Source: Onishia taeanensis (GTDB lineage Bacteria > Pseudomonadota > Gammaproteobacteria > Pseudomonadales > Halomonadaceae). From it: 64,000 bases of DNA. The translations under genes and the position numbers were made by a program. The notes beneath the pieces are model-generated. The model did no database searches. It saw only the letters and a list, made by a program, of their open reading frames with translations, and was not told the DNA's origin. The DNA lies in the NCBI RefSeq assembly GCF_013349955.1, contig NZ_JABVXC010000002.1, positions 62,001-126,000 on the forward strand, given 5' to 3'. Positions 27,811 through 37,388 of this stretch are shown one piece after another (position 1 is the stretch's first letter; each line of letters starts with the position of its first letter).

Positions 27811-28341
27811 ATGTCTCTGCGCGCCGTTCTATTGATCACCCTGCAGCGTGAGCCCGGCACAGGCTACGACATCCTGCAACGCTTCAAGGCTGGCCTGGCC
27901 CATGTATGGCAGGCAAGCCACCAGCAGCTCTACCGCGAACTCGACAGGATGCGCGGGGATGGCCTACTGACCTGTGAGACGGTGTCCCAGGACGAACGCC
28001 CGGACCGCAAGATCTACCAACTCACTGAGATTGGCCTGCAGGCCCTGGACGCCTGGCTCGCTGAACCCCTGGCCGCCAGCCCCGTTCGTCAGCCGCTGTT
28101 CGCCAAGTTCTTCGCCTGGGAGCGCTGGCCCACCGATGCCCGGCGCGAAGAACTCACCACCCTGCGCGAGCAGCTCAAGCAGCGCCTGAAGACCTACGCC
28201 GCCATCGAACGGGAGTGGTTCAGTGATCCACAGGCGCTGACGCCCAGCCAGCGCGCACCTTGGCATACGCTGCGGCTAGGCCAGCGACTCACCGAAACAT
28301 GGATGGAATGGATCGATGAAGTGCAGGAGGAAGTAGAATAA
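27811..28341 (+). CDS. PadR family transcriptional regulator
   Basis: A 176-aa PadR regulator. The N-terminal winged helix includes AVLLITLQREPGTGYDILQRF and HQQLYRELDRMRGDGLL; the C-terminal AphA/Vir-type helical domain forms the dimer (WERWPTDARREEL). The start is set at ATG 27811 because an upstream in-frame ATG at 27775 lies inside the likely operator palindrome. PadR repressors typically respond to phenolic or toxic compounds and regulate adjacent membrane or detoxifying genes. Confidence 0.88.
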   Translation: MSLRAVLLITLQREPGTGYDILQRFKAGLAHVWQASHQQLYRELDRMRGDGLLTCETVSQDERPDRKIYQLTEIGLQALDAWLAEPLAASPVRQPLFAKFFAWERWPTDARREELTTLREQLKQRLKTYAAIEREWFSDPQALTPSQRAPWHTLRLGQRLTETWMEWIDEVQEEVE

Positions 28342-28343
28342 CT

Positions 28344-28430
28344 ATGCCTAACTTGACTCCCGAAGATGAGCCGAAGTTCTGGGAGAGCCTCTTCCGGCCA
28401 GGAGCTGTCATTCAGACGAAACTGATATAA
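28344..28430 (+). pseudogene. Truncated 28-codon reading frame after padR
   Basis: An ATG two bases after the padR stop opens a short frame (MPNLTPEDEPKFWESLF...) that ends at TAA 28428-28430, exactly at the cassette boundary. It looks like the 5' end of a gene whose remainder has been lost to the adjacent cassette insertion. No family recognised. Confidence 0.35.
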
Positions 28431-28502
28431 CGCAGAGCGCACCGGCGATCTTGACGCAGCGAAGGGGAGACAAGGGCGTCCGAGTGCCGCGTTTGGTTAA
28501 AT
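28425..28502 (-). other. attC recombination site of the toxin-antitoxin cassette
   Basis: 78 bp on the minus strand. It starts with the box ATTTAAC (28502-28496) and ends with GTTATAT (28431-28425). ATTTAAC is the exact complement of GTTAAAT, the box formed when the cassette start (TTAAAT at 29126) is joined to the terminal G. Imperfect inverted arms (AACCAAACGCGGCACTCGG against AACGCAGAGCGCACCGG) give the usual attC dyad. Confidence 0.75.
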
Positions 28503-28504
28503 TG

Positions 28505-28786
28505 CTATCGTTCGCCCTCAAGGCCATGCCACACCCGGAGAATAATGATGGCACTGGCATGAACTGAATATCGAACGACGTATTTTCCGAAAACCATATC
28601 TCGAACAGAGTCAGGTACCGGTGCCATTTCAACCGGGGTGCCCATTTTGGGGAAGTCTGGGAGTAATTCGATTTTGCCAACCAATTCGGTGGCAATCCTG
28701 GCTGCCGCCGGCGGGTTGTGCACCGTAACGAACTCCCTGAGGCGTTTCAAATCATCAATGGCTTCATCCGTGTAAACCAGCTTCAC
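28505..28786 (-). CDS. RelE/ParE-family toxin
   Basis: A 93-aa type II toxin of the RelE/ParE superfamily. MKLVYTDEAIDDLKRLREFV at the start and VRYSVHASAIIILRVWHG near the end are family-typical. The start is GTG 28786, overlapping the antitoxin stop by 4 bases (GTGA). The stop lies 3 bp before the attC box, so the gene fills the cassette. Target (gyrase or mRNA) not readable from sequence. Confidence 0.88.
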   Translation of the reverse strand: MKLVYTDEAIDDLKRLREFVTVHNPPAAARIATELVGKIELLPDFPKMGTPVEMAPVPDSVRDMVFGKYVVRYSVHASAIIILRVWHGLEGER

Positions 28787-29055
28787 TTACCTGACCTCGG
28801 CGCATCCTGCTCGTTTTCGGTTCCCCAGCTATTAAGCCAGCTGTGAACCTCGCTGGCATCAACAACCTTGCCCCGGGCAGCAGACTCCATTGCCTCTAGC
28901 GTTTGCTTCCACCGCTCTTGCTCAAGCTGCTGCCTTTCTATGTATTCCGACAATGCCTGGTTGATTACCCAACCTTTGCTCCGGTGCAGCCTGCTGGCGA
29001 TTGCTTCCAGGTGTTGTTCAACTTCTGCTTGAAGGCGCACTGTGGTGACGCTCAT
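28783..29055 (-). CDS. Ribbon-helix-helix antitoxin
   Basis: A 90-aa antitoxin with an N-terminal RHH domain (VTTVRLQAEVEQHLEAIA, then SKGWVINQALSEYIE) and a longer helical C-terminus that should bind the toxin. GAGGATA lies about 7 nt before ATG. It precedes and overlaps the toxin gene. The palindromic region at 29077-29101 probably mediates autorepression. Confidence 0.87.
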   Translation of the reverse strand: MSVTTVRLQAEVEQHLEAIASRLHRSKGWVINQALSEYIERQQLEQERWKQTLEAMESAARGKVVDASEVHSWLNSWGTENEQDAPRSGK

Positions 29056-29076
29056 GCTTATATCCTCGAATTTGCC

Positions 29077-29101
29077 GACTACAGTGTATTACATCATAGT
29101 C
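29077..29101 (-). promoter_or_regulatory. Probable operator of the cassette toxin-antitoxin pair
   Basis: An imperfect 25-bp dyad (GACTA...TAGTC outer arms, TGTAATACA-like centre) lies 22 bp upstream of the antitoxin start, within the cassette. Layout suits RHH autorepression and means the cassette carries its own promoter. Confidence 0.45.
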
Positions 29102-29120
29102 AGTGAGGGGGCGGCAAAAA

Positions 29121-29177
29121 ATTTAACGCGGAGCACAGCGGCGGCCGTAGGCCGCGTACTGCTGCAACTTGTTATAA
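29121..29177 (-). other. attC recombination site of the GNAT cassette
   Basis: 57 bp on the minus strand, from TTATAAC (29177-29171) to GTTAAAT (29127-29121), the latter matching the GTTRRRY core. TTATAAC is the exact complement of GTTATAA, the box regenerated from the cassette start at 29609. The central stem GCGGCC-TAC-GGCCGC is perfect, with flanking imperfect arms (GCAGCAGTACGCGGCC against GAGCACAGCGGCGGCC). The GNAT stop codon lies inside the first box. Confidence 0.82.
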
Positions 29178-29609
29178 ATCAGTGACTTTGGTGCTCATGA
29201 GAGCACCATTTCCAGAGAAGCCAAACTTCTCGTACAACCCTTGAGCATCGCGGGTCTGCAACACCATTTGAGTTCCCTTTATGGCTGGGTGCGCAACCAA
29301 ACACTCCATGATCCACTGTCCCAGGCCAGCGCCCCGAAACTCCGGCTCAACCACAATGTCCGCGACCCAGGTAAAAGTTGCACTATCGGTGACTGCACGC
29401 CCAAAACCAATCTGCGTGGCACCACGGTAAAGACTGAAGCAGATGGAGCCAGCAACCATGCGCTCTACGGTTTCTCGGGGACGGCGGCCACCCCAATAGG
29501 TTGCAGCAAGCAAACGGTGGACGATATCCAGTTGCACCTTGGATTTGTCGTCAGTGATTAGGCAATCGTCCTTGCGCCACTCCATTGATGGCTACTCCCT
29601 GATTTATAA
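29127..29609 (-). mobile_element. Integron-type gene cassette (GNAT acetyltransferase)
   Basis: A 483-bp unit starting TTATAAATC on the minus strand, 24 bp before the GNAT ATG, and ending with the attC at 29121-29177. One gene with almost no non-coding sequence, as is usual in cassettes. Adjacent in the same orientation to the toxin-antitoxin cassette. Confidence 0.75.
29172..29585 (-). CDS. GNAT family N-acetyltransferase (cassette gene)
   Basis: A 137-aa GNAT protein. The acetyl-CoA-binding region FRGAGLGQWIMECL follows beta-4 (TWVADIVVEPE), and YEKFGFSGNG is the C-terminal hallmark. GNATs are among the commonest integron cassette cargoes. The start ATG 29585 has GGGAG upstream, close to the cassette start. 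Substrate unknown; an aminoglycoside-type role cannot be claimed. Confidence 0.9.
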   Translation of the reverse strand: MEWRKDDCLITDDKSKVQLDIVHRLLAATYWGGRRPRETVERMVAGSICFSLYRGATQIGFGRAVTDSATFTWVADIVVEPEFRGAGLGQWIMECLVAHPAIKGTQMVLQTRDAQGLYEKFGFSGNGALMSTKVTDL

Positions 29610-29834
29610 CACCAATAAACACGTCTGCTGCGGGTCGGTTCCAGCCACCACGCGACTTATGTCCCTTCGCATCTCATACCTCCCGCCACTTCCGCCGGGT
29701 GAGGCCAAACAGGCACCACCTTCCTGGCAGTCGTGGCCGCTTTGGGCACGCCCCTTCCTCAGGGAGATAAGCGCTTCACTACCACCTAATTTAACGTGCT
29801 TTTCGTTGACTCACACGCCCTCAATTAATCGGCG
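29610..29834. other. Unassigned region between cassettes and flavodoxin relic
   Basis: About 225 bp that I could not assign. It contains an ATTTAAC box (29789-29795) resembling an attC core but without a partner box at the right spacing, and a long unbroken plus-strand frame with no start or family. Its composition is unlike coding Halomonas DNA. Confidence 0.4.
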
Positions 29835-29993
29835 CAAAGCACTCTGGCGATGGAATCGATCATCACCGGGCTGCGCTGGCGTTGGGTGCAAGAGCCACTG
29901 GTACTGCGCGGCGATTGGCAGGAGGCCCTCGCCGATCAAGTGGAGGAGCCGGGGCTCTATCTAGCCGCCGGGCTGGATACCGGGATCTGGTAA
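29835..29993 (+). pseudogene. Fragment of a flavodoxin-like gene (paralogue of 23288-23752)
   Basis: From about 29835 the frame reads STLAMESIITGLRWRW then VLRGDWQEALADQVEE and GLYLAAGLDTGIW before TAA. The 47 residues from 29850 match the C-terminus of the flavodoxin-like protein at 39 positions by eye. The N-terminal FMN-binding two thirds are missing, so it is a relic. Confidence 0.8.
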
Positions 29994-30130
29994 ACGTCAT
30001 CAAGCCAGATGCGCCAGGAATTCCAATCAAGCTCACCACTCGGACCATGGCAACCGGCAAGCTGTCACGCGCCTGTCACCCTTCACTGAATAGACTGGAA
30101 ATCTCACATCCCAAGACAGGACGAGGTTTC

Positions 30131-30727
30131 ATGAAAGTTACCATCTCTTCTCTACTCGCCGCTGGCCTGCTGTTTACCGCGTCCGCTCAAGCGCAGCAGA
30201 ATGTCTTCGACTATCCGCAAACCGATGACGCGCCGGCCAGTTTCAACGTGGTCAACGAGATTCCCGCCGGTAGCTTCACCAAGTACGAGATCAATGCCGA
30301 GCACGGCCAGTTGATCGTCGACCGCTACGTCTCGATGCCCGTTCGCTACCCGGCCAACTACGGGTCCATCACCAGCTCCGCTGGTGGCGATGGCGACCCG
30401 CTGGATGCCCTCGTGCTGACCCGCGACAGCGTCTATCCCGGTGCGGTCATCAAGGTCCGTGCCATCGGCGTACTGCGCATGGTCGATGACGGCGAAGCCG
30501 ACGACAAGATCATTGCCGTGCCCACCAACGACGTGGATCCTACCTACGCCGACGTGATGGCGATCGAGGATCTGCCCAAGATGCAGGCCGAGCGCATCAA
30601 CGCTTTCTTCCGCGTTTACAAGAACCTGCCGGACGGTGGCGACATCGAGCTAAACGGTTTCGGCGATGCCAGCGAAGCGCGCGACATCCTGACCCAGGCC
30701 TTCGATGCCTATCAGGCGCAACACTAA
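30131..30727 (+). CDS. Inorganic pyrophosphatase with signal peptide (exported)
   Basis: A 198-aa family I inorganic pyrophosphatase, hydrolysing PPi to two Pi. The core motif DGDPLDALVL provides metal-binding aspartates; YVSMPVRYPANYG is also family-typical. Unlike the cytosolic enzyme it starts with a Sec signal peptide (residues about 1-21, cleavage after AQA), so a periplasmic location is predicted. GAGG lies before the ATG. Single gene with a strong bidirectional terminator after it. Confidence 0.9.
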   Translation: MKVTISSLLAAGLLFTASAQAQQNVFDYPQTDDAPASFNVVNEIPAGSFTKYEINAEHGQLIVDRYVSMPVRYPANYGSITSSAGGDGDPLDALVLTRDSVYPGAVIKVRAIGVLRMVDDGEADDKIIAVPTNDVDPTYADVMAIEDLPKMQAERINAFFRVYKNLPDGGDIELNGFGDASEARDILTQAFDAYQAQH

Positions 30728-30743
30728 CCAACACAGCGCCCAG

Positions 30744-30784
30744 AAACGCCAACGGCGCCCCGAGGAGGGGCGCCGTTGGCGTTT
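30744..30784. terminator. Bidirectional terminator between ppa-like and fadA genes
   Basis: A perfect 18-bp stem (AAACGCCAACGGCGCCCC and its complement) with a GAGGA loop is flanked by A/T bases on both sides. It lies between the convergent pyrophosphatase and fadA genes and can serve both. Confidence 0.88.
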
Positions 30785-30811
30785 CACTTAAGCGTTCTTG
30801 CTAGCGGGTCG

Positions 30812-32017
<1,206 letters not shown>

Positions 32018-34207
32018 TCAAGCCTTCCCGGCATCGGAATAGAAACGCTCGCCGGCCTTGGCCATGGCGCGCAGTTTGTCGGTGGGGGCATAGAGCGGCC
32101 CCAGTTCCTCGGCCAGGCGCTCGGCCTGGGCAACGAAGGCCTCGAGGCCCATAGCGTCGATATAGCGCAGCGCGCCACCGCGGAACGGCGGGAAGCCGAT
32201 GCCATAGATCAGCGCCATGTCAGCCTCGGCTGGGGTAGCGACGATGTTGTCTTCCAGGCAGCGCACGGTTTCCAGGCACAGCGGCACCATCATGCGGGCG
32301 ATGATTTCCTCGTCGGAGAAGTCCTGGCTGGCCGTGGCAAGCTCTTTAACCAGGGAAAGCGCTACCTCGTCCTCAACCTTCTTCGGCTTGCCCTTCTTGT
32401 CTTCCTCGTAGGCATAGAAACCCTTGGCGTTCTTCTGGCCCAAGCGCTCGGCCTCATACATCGCCTGTATGGCGGTCTTGCCCCCGTTCTTGGCTCCCTG
32501 CGCCATACGATCCGGGAAGCCCTCGGCCATTACCTCATTGGCGTGCACGGCGGTGTCCATGCCTACCACGTCGAGCAGGTAGGCGGGGCCCATCGGCCAA
32601 CCGAACTTCTCCATGATCTTGTCGACCCGGCGGAAGTCGGCGCCCTGCTCGACCAGCAGGCTGAAGCCGCCGAAATAGGGGAAGAGCACGCGATTGACCA
32701 GAAAGCCCGGGCAGTCGTTGACCACGATCGGCGTCTTGCCCATGGCCCGTGCGTAGGAAACGGTGGCCGCCACGGCCGCATCGCTGGTCTTCTCACCGCG
32801 GATCACCTCGACCAGCGGCATGCGGTGCACCGGGTTGAAGAAGTGCATGCCGCAGAAGTTCTCGGGGCGCTTGAGGTTCTCGGCCAAGCGGGTGATGGAG
32901 ATGGTCGAGGTGTTGGAGGCGAGAATGGTGTCCTCGCCGACCTGCCCTTCCACCTCGGTGAGCACCGCGTCCTTGACCTTGGGGTTCTCGACCACCGCCT
33001 CGACCACCAGATCGACGTGGCCAAAATCGCCGTAGGAAAGGGTCGGGCGAATGTTGGTGAGCTTCTCGGCCATCGTCTCGGTGGTGAGCTTATTCCGCTC
33101 GACCTGCTTGGCGAACAGCTTGCGCGCCTCCTTGAGGCCAAGCTCGATGGCGTCGTCCTTGATGTCCTTCATCAGGATCGGCGTGCCCTTCGAGGCGCTC
33201 TGGTAGGCGATACCACCGCCCATGATGCCGGCCCCCAGTACCGCGGTCTGATTGACCGCTTGCGCCTGTTTGGCGTAATGGCTGCCTTTCTTCTTGACCA
33301 CCTGGTCATTGATGAACAGCCCGACCAGGTTGTAGCAGACATCGGTCAGCGCCAGCTTGGCGAAGGCCTTGGCCTCGATGGCCTGGCAGCGCTCACGACC
33401 CTCACCGGCGCCCTTCTGGATCACTTTGATGGCTTCGATGGGCGCAGGATAGTGCGGGCCCGCCTTGCCGGCCACATAGCCCTTGGCGGTCTCGAAGACC
33501 ATCATCTGCTCGATGGCATCGAGCTTGAGTGGCGAGGTCTTCTCGTCGCGCCGCGCCCGGTAATCGAGTTCGCCGGCATTGGCCCGGGCCAGGATATCCC
33601 GCGCCGCGGCCTCCAGGCGCTCTCCCGGCACCACCGCATCCACGGCGCCGACCTTGAGGGCGGCGTCGGCGCGATTTTCGGTGCCACCAGCGATCCATTC
33701 AATGGCGTTATCGGCGCCGATCAAGCGCGGCAGGCGCACGCAGCCTCCCCAGCCCGGCAGAATGCCGAGCTTGGTTTCGGGCAGGCCGATCTTGGCGGTG
33801 TCGGCCATCACGCGGAAATCGGTGGTCAGCGTGACCTCGCAACCGCCGCCCAGCGCCAGGCCGTTGATGGCGGTGACGGTGGGAAACGGCAGATCCTCGA
33901 TGGCGTTGAAGATGGCATGCACCTGCTGGTTCATCTCGACCAGATAGTCCTCACCCTTCTCAAACAGGCCATGGAACTCGGTGATGTCGGCGCCAACGAT
34001 GAAGGCGTCCTTGGCACTGGTGATTACCAGGCCGCTCAGGCCCTGGGTCGCGGCGATGGCCTTCACCGCCTCGCCAAGCTCCGCGACCACCGCGCTGGAC
34101 AGCTTGTTGACTGACTCATCCTTCAAATCGAAGGTGAGCGTGGCGATGGGCTCGCCCCCGTTATTGGTTTCGCTCGCCACCGTGATGGCGTTGCCTTGAT
34201 AGATCAT
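32018..34207 (-). CDS. fadB: Fatty acid oxidation complex alpha subunit FadB
   Basis: A 729-aa multifunctional enzyme: enoyl-CoA hydratase/isomerase domain (about 1-190; [20 protein letters not shown]) then 3-hydroxyacyl-CoA dehydrogenase (NAD-binding [14 protein letters not shown] near residue 317; [15 protein letters not shown]). Length matches FadB (about 715-730). First gene of fadBA. A FadR-like half-match (CTGGTCAGAC) occurs upstream near 34430-34446, but it is weak. Confidence 0.96.
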   Translation of the reverse strand: MIYQGNAITVASETNNGGEPIATLTFDLKDESVNKLSSAVVAELGEAVKAIAATQGLSGLVITSAKDAFIVGADITEFHGLFEKGEDYLVEMNQQVHAIFNAIEDLPFPTVTAINGLALGGGCEVTLTTDFRVMADTAKIGLPETKLGILPGWGGCVRLPRLIGADNAIEWIAGGTENRADAALKVGAVDAVVPGERLEAAARDILARANAGELDYRARRDEKTSPLKLDAIEQMMVFETAKGYVAGKAGPHYPAPIEAIKVIQKGAGEGRERCQAIEAKAFAKLALTDVCYNLVGLFINDQVVKKKGSHYAKQAQAVNQTAVLGAGIMGGGIAYQSASKGTPILMKDIKDDAIELGLKEARKLFAKQVERNKLTTETMAEKLTNIRPTLSYGDFGHVDLVVEAVVENPKVKDAVLTEVEGQVGEDTILASNTSTISITRLAENLKRPENFCGMHFFNPVHRMPLVEVIRGEKTSDAAVAATVSYARAMGKTPIVVNDCPGFLVNRVLFPYFGGFSLLVEQGADFRRVDKIMEKFGWPMGPAYLLDVVGMDTAVHANEVMAEGFPDRMAQGAKNGGKTAIQAMYEAERLGQKNAKGFYAYEEDKKGKPKKVEDEVALSLVKELATASQDFSDEEIIARMMVPLCLETVRCLEDNIVATPAEADMALIYGIGFPPFRGGALRYIDAMGLEAFVAQAERLAEELGPLYAPTDKLRAMAKAGERFYSDAGKA

Positions 34208-34605
34208 CCATTCATCTCCAAACAGGGTTGGATGCCGGTGCCCGGCCGCGCATTCATACGGCCGTTTGATTACGGATCAGCTTGCGCCAGCCGCCGCGAA
34301 GCGTCAAGCCCCACGGTCTTAGCGAAAGGTACTAGCCGCAGGGCCTCGTTAACGCTGCCGGTTAAAGGTGGTGGATAAAAGTGCTGGTAATAGGAGCCTG
34401 GCTGGGCTGGGAGACTCGTTCAGAGAAGGACCTGGTCAGACAAGCAGCCAGGCAAGCCAAAGGTATGAAAAGGATGTCGCGCCAGCCAAGGCTCAACCAG
34501 ACCGCCCAGCGATGCGCACGGACTCGCATCGCCGGGTGGTTCTAAGCGTCGGTTGAACCATGAACCGAGCGTCTCCGGGCTAGAGGTTAGTTAGCCCATC
34601 GGGCA
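34208..34605. other. Intergenic region between ppc and fadB
   Basis: About 400 bp without a gene. It must hold the fadBA promoter at its left side and the 3' end of the ppc transcript at its right. ACCTGGTCAGACAAGCA at 34430-34446 resembles a FadR operator (CTGGTCNGAC core) but lies 223 bp from fadB. A short GCCCGATGGGC inverted repeat follows the ppc stop. Confidence 0.4.
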
Positions 34606-37260
34606 TTAACCCGTGTTGCGCAACCCCGCGGAGATGCCCGCCATGGTCACCATCAAGGCGCGCGTCAGGGCCGGGCTGATGGCACCATCGGCATCCCGGT
34701 TACGCTGCAGCAACTCGGCCTGCAGGCCATGCAGCGGGTCGATATAGGGATTGCGCACCGCGATGGCCTGGTGAATCAGCGGTGTATTCTCGAGTAGCTC
34801 TCGCTGATCGAGGATATCGAGCAGCGCCGACTGCAGCTTCGTGAAACGCCCGCGCAGCTCAGCGCCCAGCTCCAGCAGCCCGGGCTCATCGACCAGGCGC
34901 CGTTCGTAGTAGGCGGCAATGTCGATATCGGCCTTGGCGGACAGCATCTCCAGCATGTCCAGATAGGTGCCGAAGAAGGGCCAGCGGCTGCGCATTTCCT
35001 GCAATCGCTCGAGGCCGCCAGGCTCGGCCAGGCGCTGGACGAAGGCCTCACCGCTGCCTAACCAGGCGGGCAGCATCAAGCGGGTCTGGGTCCAGGCGAA
35101 GATCCAGGGGATCGCGCGCAGGGTCTCGACACCACCGTCCTGACGCCGCTTGGTGGGACGGGAACCCAGCGGCAGCCGCCCCAGGGAGCCTTCCGGCGTC
35201 ACCGCACGGAAATAGGGGACGAAGTCCGGGTTCTCGCGCACCACACCCACATAGGCCTTGTGCGCTACCTCAGCGAGATGATCCATCTCCTCCCGCCAGG
35301 CGGGCTCAGGGGCCGGCGGCGGCAACAGCGTCGCCTCCAGCACCGCGCAGGCATAGATCTCCATCGAGCGCAGGGCAATGTCCGGCTGACCGAACTTGAA
35401 GCGGATCATCTCCCCCTGCTCGGTGACCCTGAGGCTGCCGTTCACCGAGCCTGGCGGCTGGGAAAGAATCGCCGCGTGCGCCGGACCGCCCCCGCGGCCC
35501 ACGGTGCCACCGCGACCATGGAAGAGCGTCAGATCCACCCCGTGGCGCTTGCAGACCTCGACCAGGGTCTCCTGCGCCCGATACTGGGCCCAGGCGGCGG
35601 CCAGCTGGCCGGCATCCTTGGCCGAATCGGAATAGCCGATCATCACTTCCTGCTCGTCGCCGGCCAGGCGGCGATAGCCCGGCAGCGCCAGCAGCCGATC
35701 GATAACGTCGCCGGCCCGGTTCAGGTCATCCAGGGTCTCGAACAGCGGCGCTATGGGCAGCGCCACGTCGCCACCGACTTCTTTCATCAACAGCGCCACC
35801 GCCAGCACATCGGACGGCTGGCCGGCCATGGAAATGATGTAGGTGCCGAGCGCCTCGCGTTGCTCGGAGGCGATCACCCGGAAGGTATCGATCACCTCGC
35901 GGGTCTCGCTGGAACACTCCCAGCGACGCGGGATCAGCGGACGCCGGGAGCTGAGCTCACCGAGCAGGAATTCCTGGCGCTTGGCTTCGTCCCATTGTTG
36001 ATAGTGCCCCTGGCCCAGATAATCGGTCAGCTCGTCGAACACCTGAGTATGGCGGGACGATTCCTGACGCAGATCGAGCTTGGTCAGGGTCACGCCGAAC
36101 ACCGCGACGCGGCGCAGGGTGTCGAGCAGCACGCCGTTGGCGATGGTATCCAGGCCGACATCGCACAGCGAGCGGTAGCAAGACAGCAGCGGCGCATAGA
36201 GCTGGTCGCGGTGCTCGATGATCGGCCCGCCCTCGTGGGGCTCGCCGTCGAGTCCGGCCTTGGCCCAGTCGCGGGTGGCTTCGACCTTGGCGGTAAGGCG
36301 CTTGAGCAGTTCCCGATAGGGTTCCGGGGCATCACCGACCTCGGCGCGCAAGGCACTGTTGGCCTTCCACATCGATAGCTCGGCCTTGAGCTGGTCCAGG
36401 TCGCGCAGGTACAAGTCTGCGGCCATCCAACGGCCCAGCAGCAGAACCTCGCGGGTGACCTTGGCGGTGACGTTGGGATTGCCGTCCCGGTCGCCGCCCA
36501 TCCAGGAGGCGAAACGCAGCGGCGCGGCATCCAATGGCAGGCGCTCGCCGGCGGCCTCCAGCAACAGGCTGTCGAGGTCGCGGTGGAAATCCGGCACCGC
36601 CTGCCACAGCGAGTTCTCGATCACCGCGAACCCCCACTTGGCTTCGTCGACCGGGGTAGGACGCTCGTGGCGAATCTCGTCGGTGTGCCAGGCCTGGCTG
36701 ATCAGTTCTTCCAGTCGACCATGGACCCGAGTCAGTTTCTCGGGGGAATCGACGGTCGACTCGAGTCCTGTCAGGCAATCATCGATGGCATCGTACTTCT
36801 GGATCAGGGTACGGCGAATGACCTCGGTGGGATGGGCGGTCAGCACCAGCTCGACCCGCATGCTGGCCAGCGACTCGACCAGCTTGCGAGGCGAGTGACC
36901 GGCCTTGCGCGCCCGGGCGATCAGGTCGCCAAGTTCTGGCTGGGAACCCGGCTTGTAGTCTTCGACGCGACGAAAGCGCGCCCGGTAGTGCTGCTCGGCG
37001 ATATTGGCGAGGTTGAGGAACTGGTTAAAGGCCCGAGTGACCGGCAGGAGATCGCGATCCGGCAGCCGGCGCAGATATTCGATCAGCTCACGGCGCCCTT
37101 CGGAATCGCCCTGCCGGCCGCGCTTGGCCAGGCCACGGATGGACTCGATCTTGTCGACGAAGCCCTCACCCAGATCATCGGCGATGGTGCGCCCCAGGCT
37201 ATCGCCCAGCACGCGCACATTGTCTCGCAAAGATTCATGCAGATCGTCGCTCACAGACAT
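34606..37260 (-). CDS. ppc: Phosphoenolpyruvate carboxylase
   Basis: An 884-aa PEP carboxylase, the anaplerotic enzyme making oxaloacetate from PEP and bicarbonate. The catalytic His is in VLTAHPTEVIRR, the glycine-rich loop is FHGRGGTVGRGGGPAH, and GYSDSAKDAG is diagnostic. The C-terminus RNTG is the conserved end. Length is normal. Monocistronic, 128 bp from mazG. Confidence 0.97.
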   Translation of the reverse strand: MSVSDDLHESLRDNVRVLGDSLGRTIADDLGEGFVDKIESIRGLAKRGRQGDSEGRRELIEYLRRLPDRDLLPVTRAFNQFLNLANIAEQHYRARFRRVEDYKPGSQPELGDLIARARKAGHSPRKLVESLASMRVELVLTAHPTEVIRRTLIQKYDAIDDCLTGLESTVDSPEKLTRVHGRLEELISQAWHTDEIRHERPTPVDEAKWGFAVIENSLWQAVPDFHRDLDSLLLEAAGERLPLDAAPLRFASWMGGDRDGNPNVTAKVTREVLLLGRWMAADLYLRDLDQLKAELSMWKANSALRAEVGDAPEPYRELLKRLTAKVEATRDWAKAGLDGEPHEGGPIIEHRDQLYAPLLSCYRSLCDVGLDTIANGVLLDTLRRVAVFGVTLTKLDLRQESSRHTQVFDELTDYLGQGHYQQWDEAKRQEFLLGELSSRRPLIPRRWECSSETREVIDTFRVIASEQREALGTYIISMAGQPSDVLAVALLMKEVGGDVALPIAPLFETLDDLNRAGDVIDRLLALPGYRRLAGDEQEVMIGYSDSAKDAGQLAAAWAQYRAQETLVEVCKRHGVDLTLFHGRGGTVGRGGGPAHAAILSQPPGSVNGSLRVTEQGEMIRFKFGQPDIALRSMEIYACAVLEATLLPPPAPEPAWREEMDHLAEVAHKAYVGVVRENPDFVPYFRAVTPEGSLGRLPLGSRPTKRRQDGGVETLRAIPWIFAWTQTRLMLPAWLGSGEAFVQRLAEPGGLERLQEMRSRWPFFGTYLDMLEMLSAKADIDIAAYYERRLVDEPGLLELGAELRGRFTKLQSALLDILDQRELLENTPLIHQAIAVRNPYIDPLHGLQAELLQRNRDADGAISPALTRALMVTMAGISAGLRNTG

Positions 37261-37388
37261 CCCTCCTGTCGGCTATTGGCATTGTTGACCCGCTACTGCA
37301 ATGGCGACTCCCGCGCCGCGATGAGATGCCTTCCCACTGGCGCGCGAGCGCCGTGTCTTGTCCGTCTGGCGGCCGATCATGCTGGCCA

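Larger units (their letters stand above)
28431..29126 (-). mobile_element. Integron-type gene cassette (toxin-antitoxin)
   Basis: A 696-bp unit bounded by G|TT crossover points. It begins TTAAAT on the minus strand and ends with the attC at 28425-28502. It carries the RHH antitoxin and ParE-like toxin with their own promoter region. TA cassettes are common stabilisers of sedentary chromosomal integrons. No IntI gene is in the window. Confidence 0.7.

Noticed and set aside
29604..29643. A further attC ending at the left edge of the GNAT cassette
   Set aside because: There is a GTT box but no complementary arms or correctly spaced AAC partner.
34430..34446. FadR operator controlling fadBA
   Set aside because: Only the CTGGTCNGAC core matches and it lies over 220 bp from the start; not listed as a separate feature.
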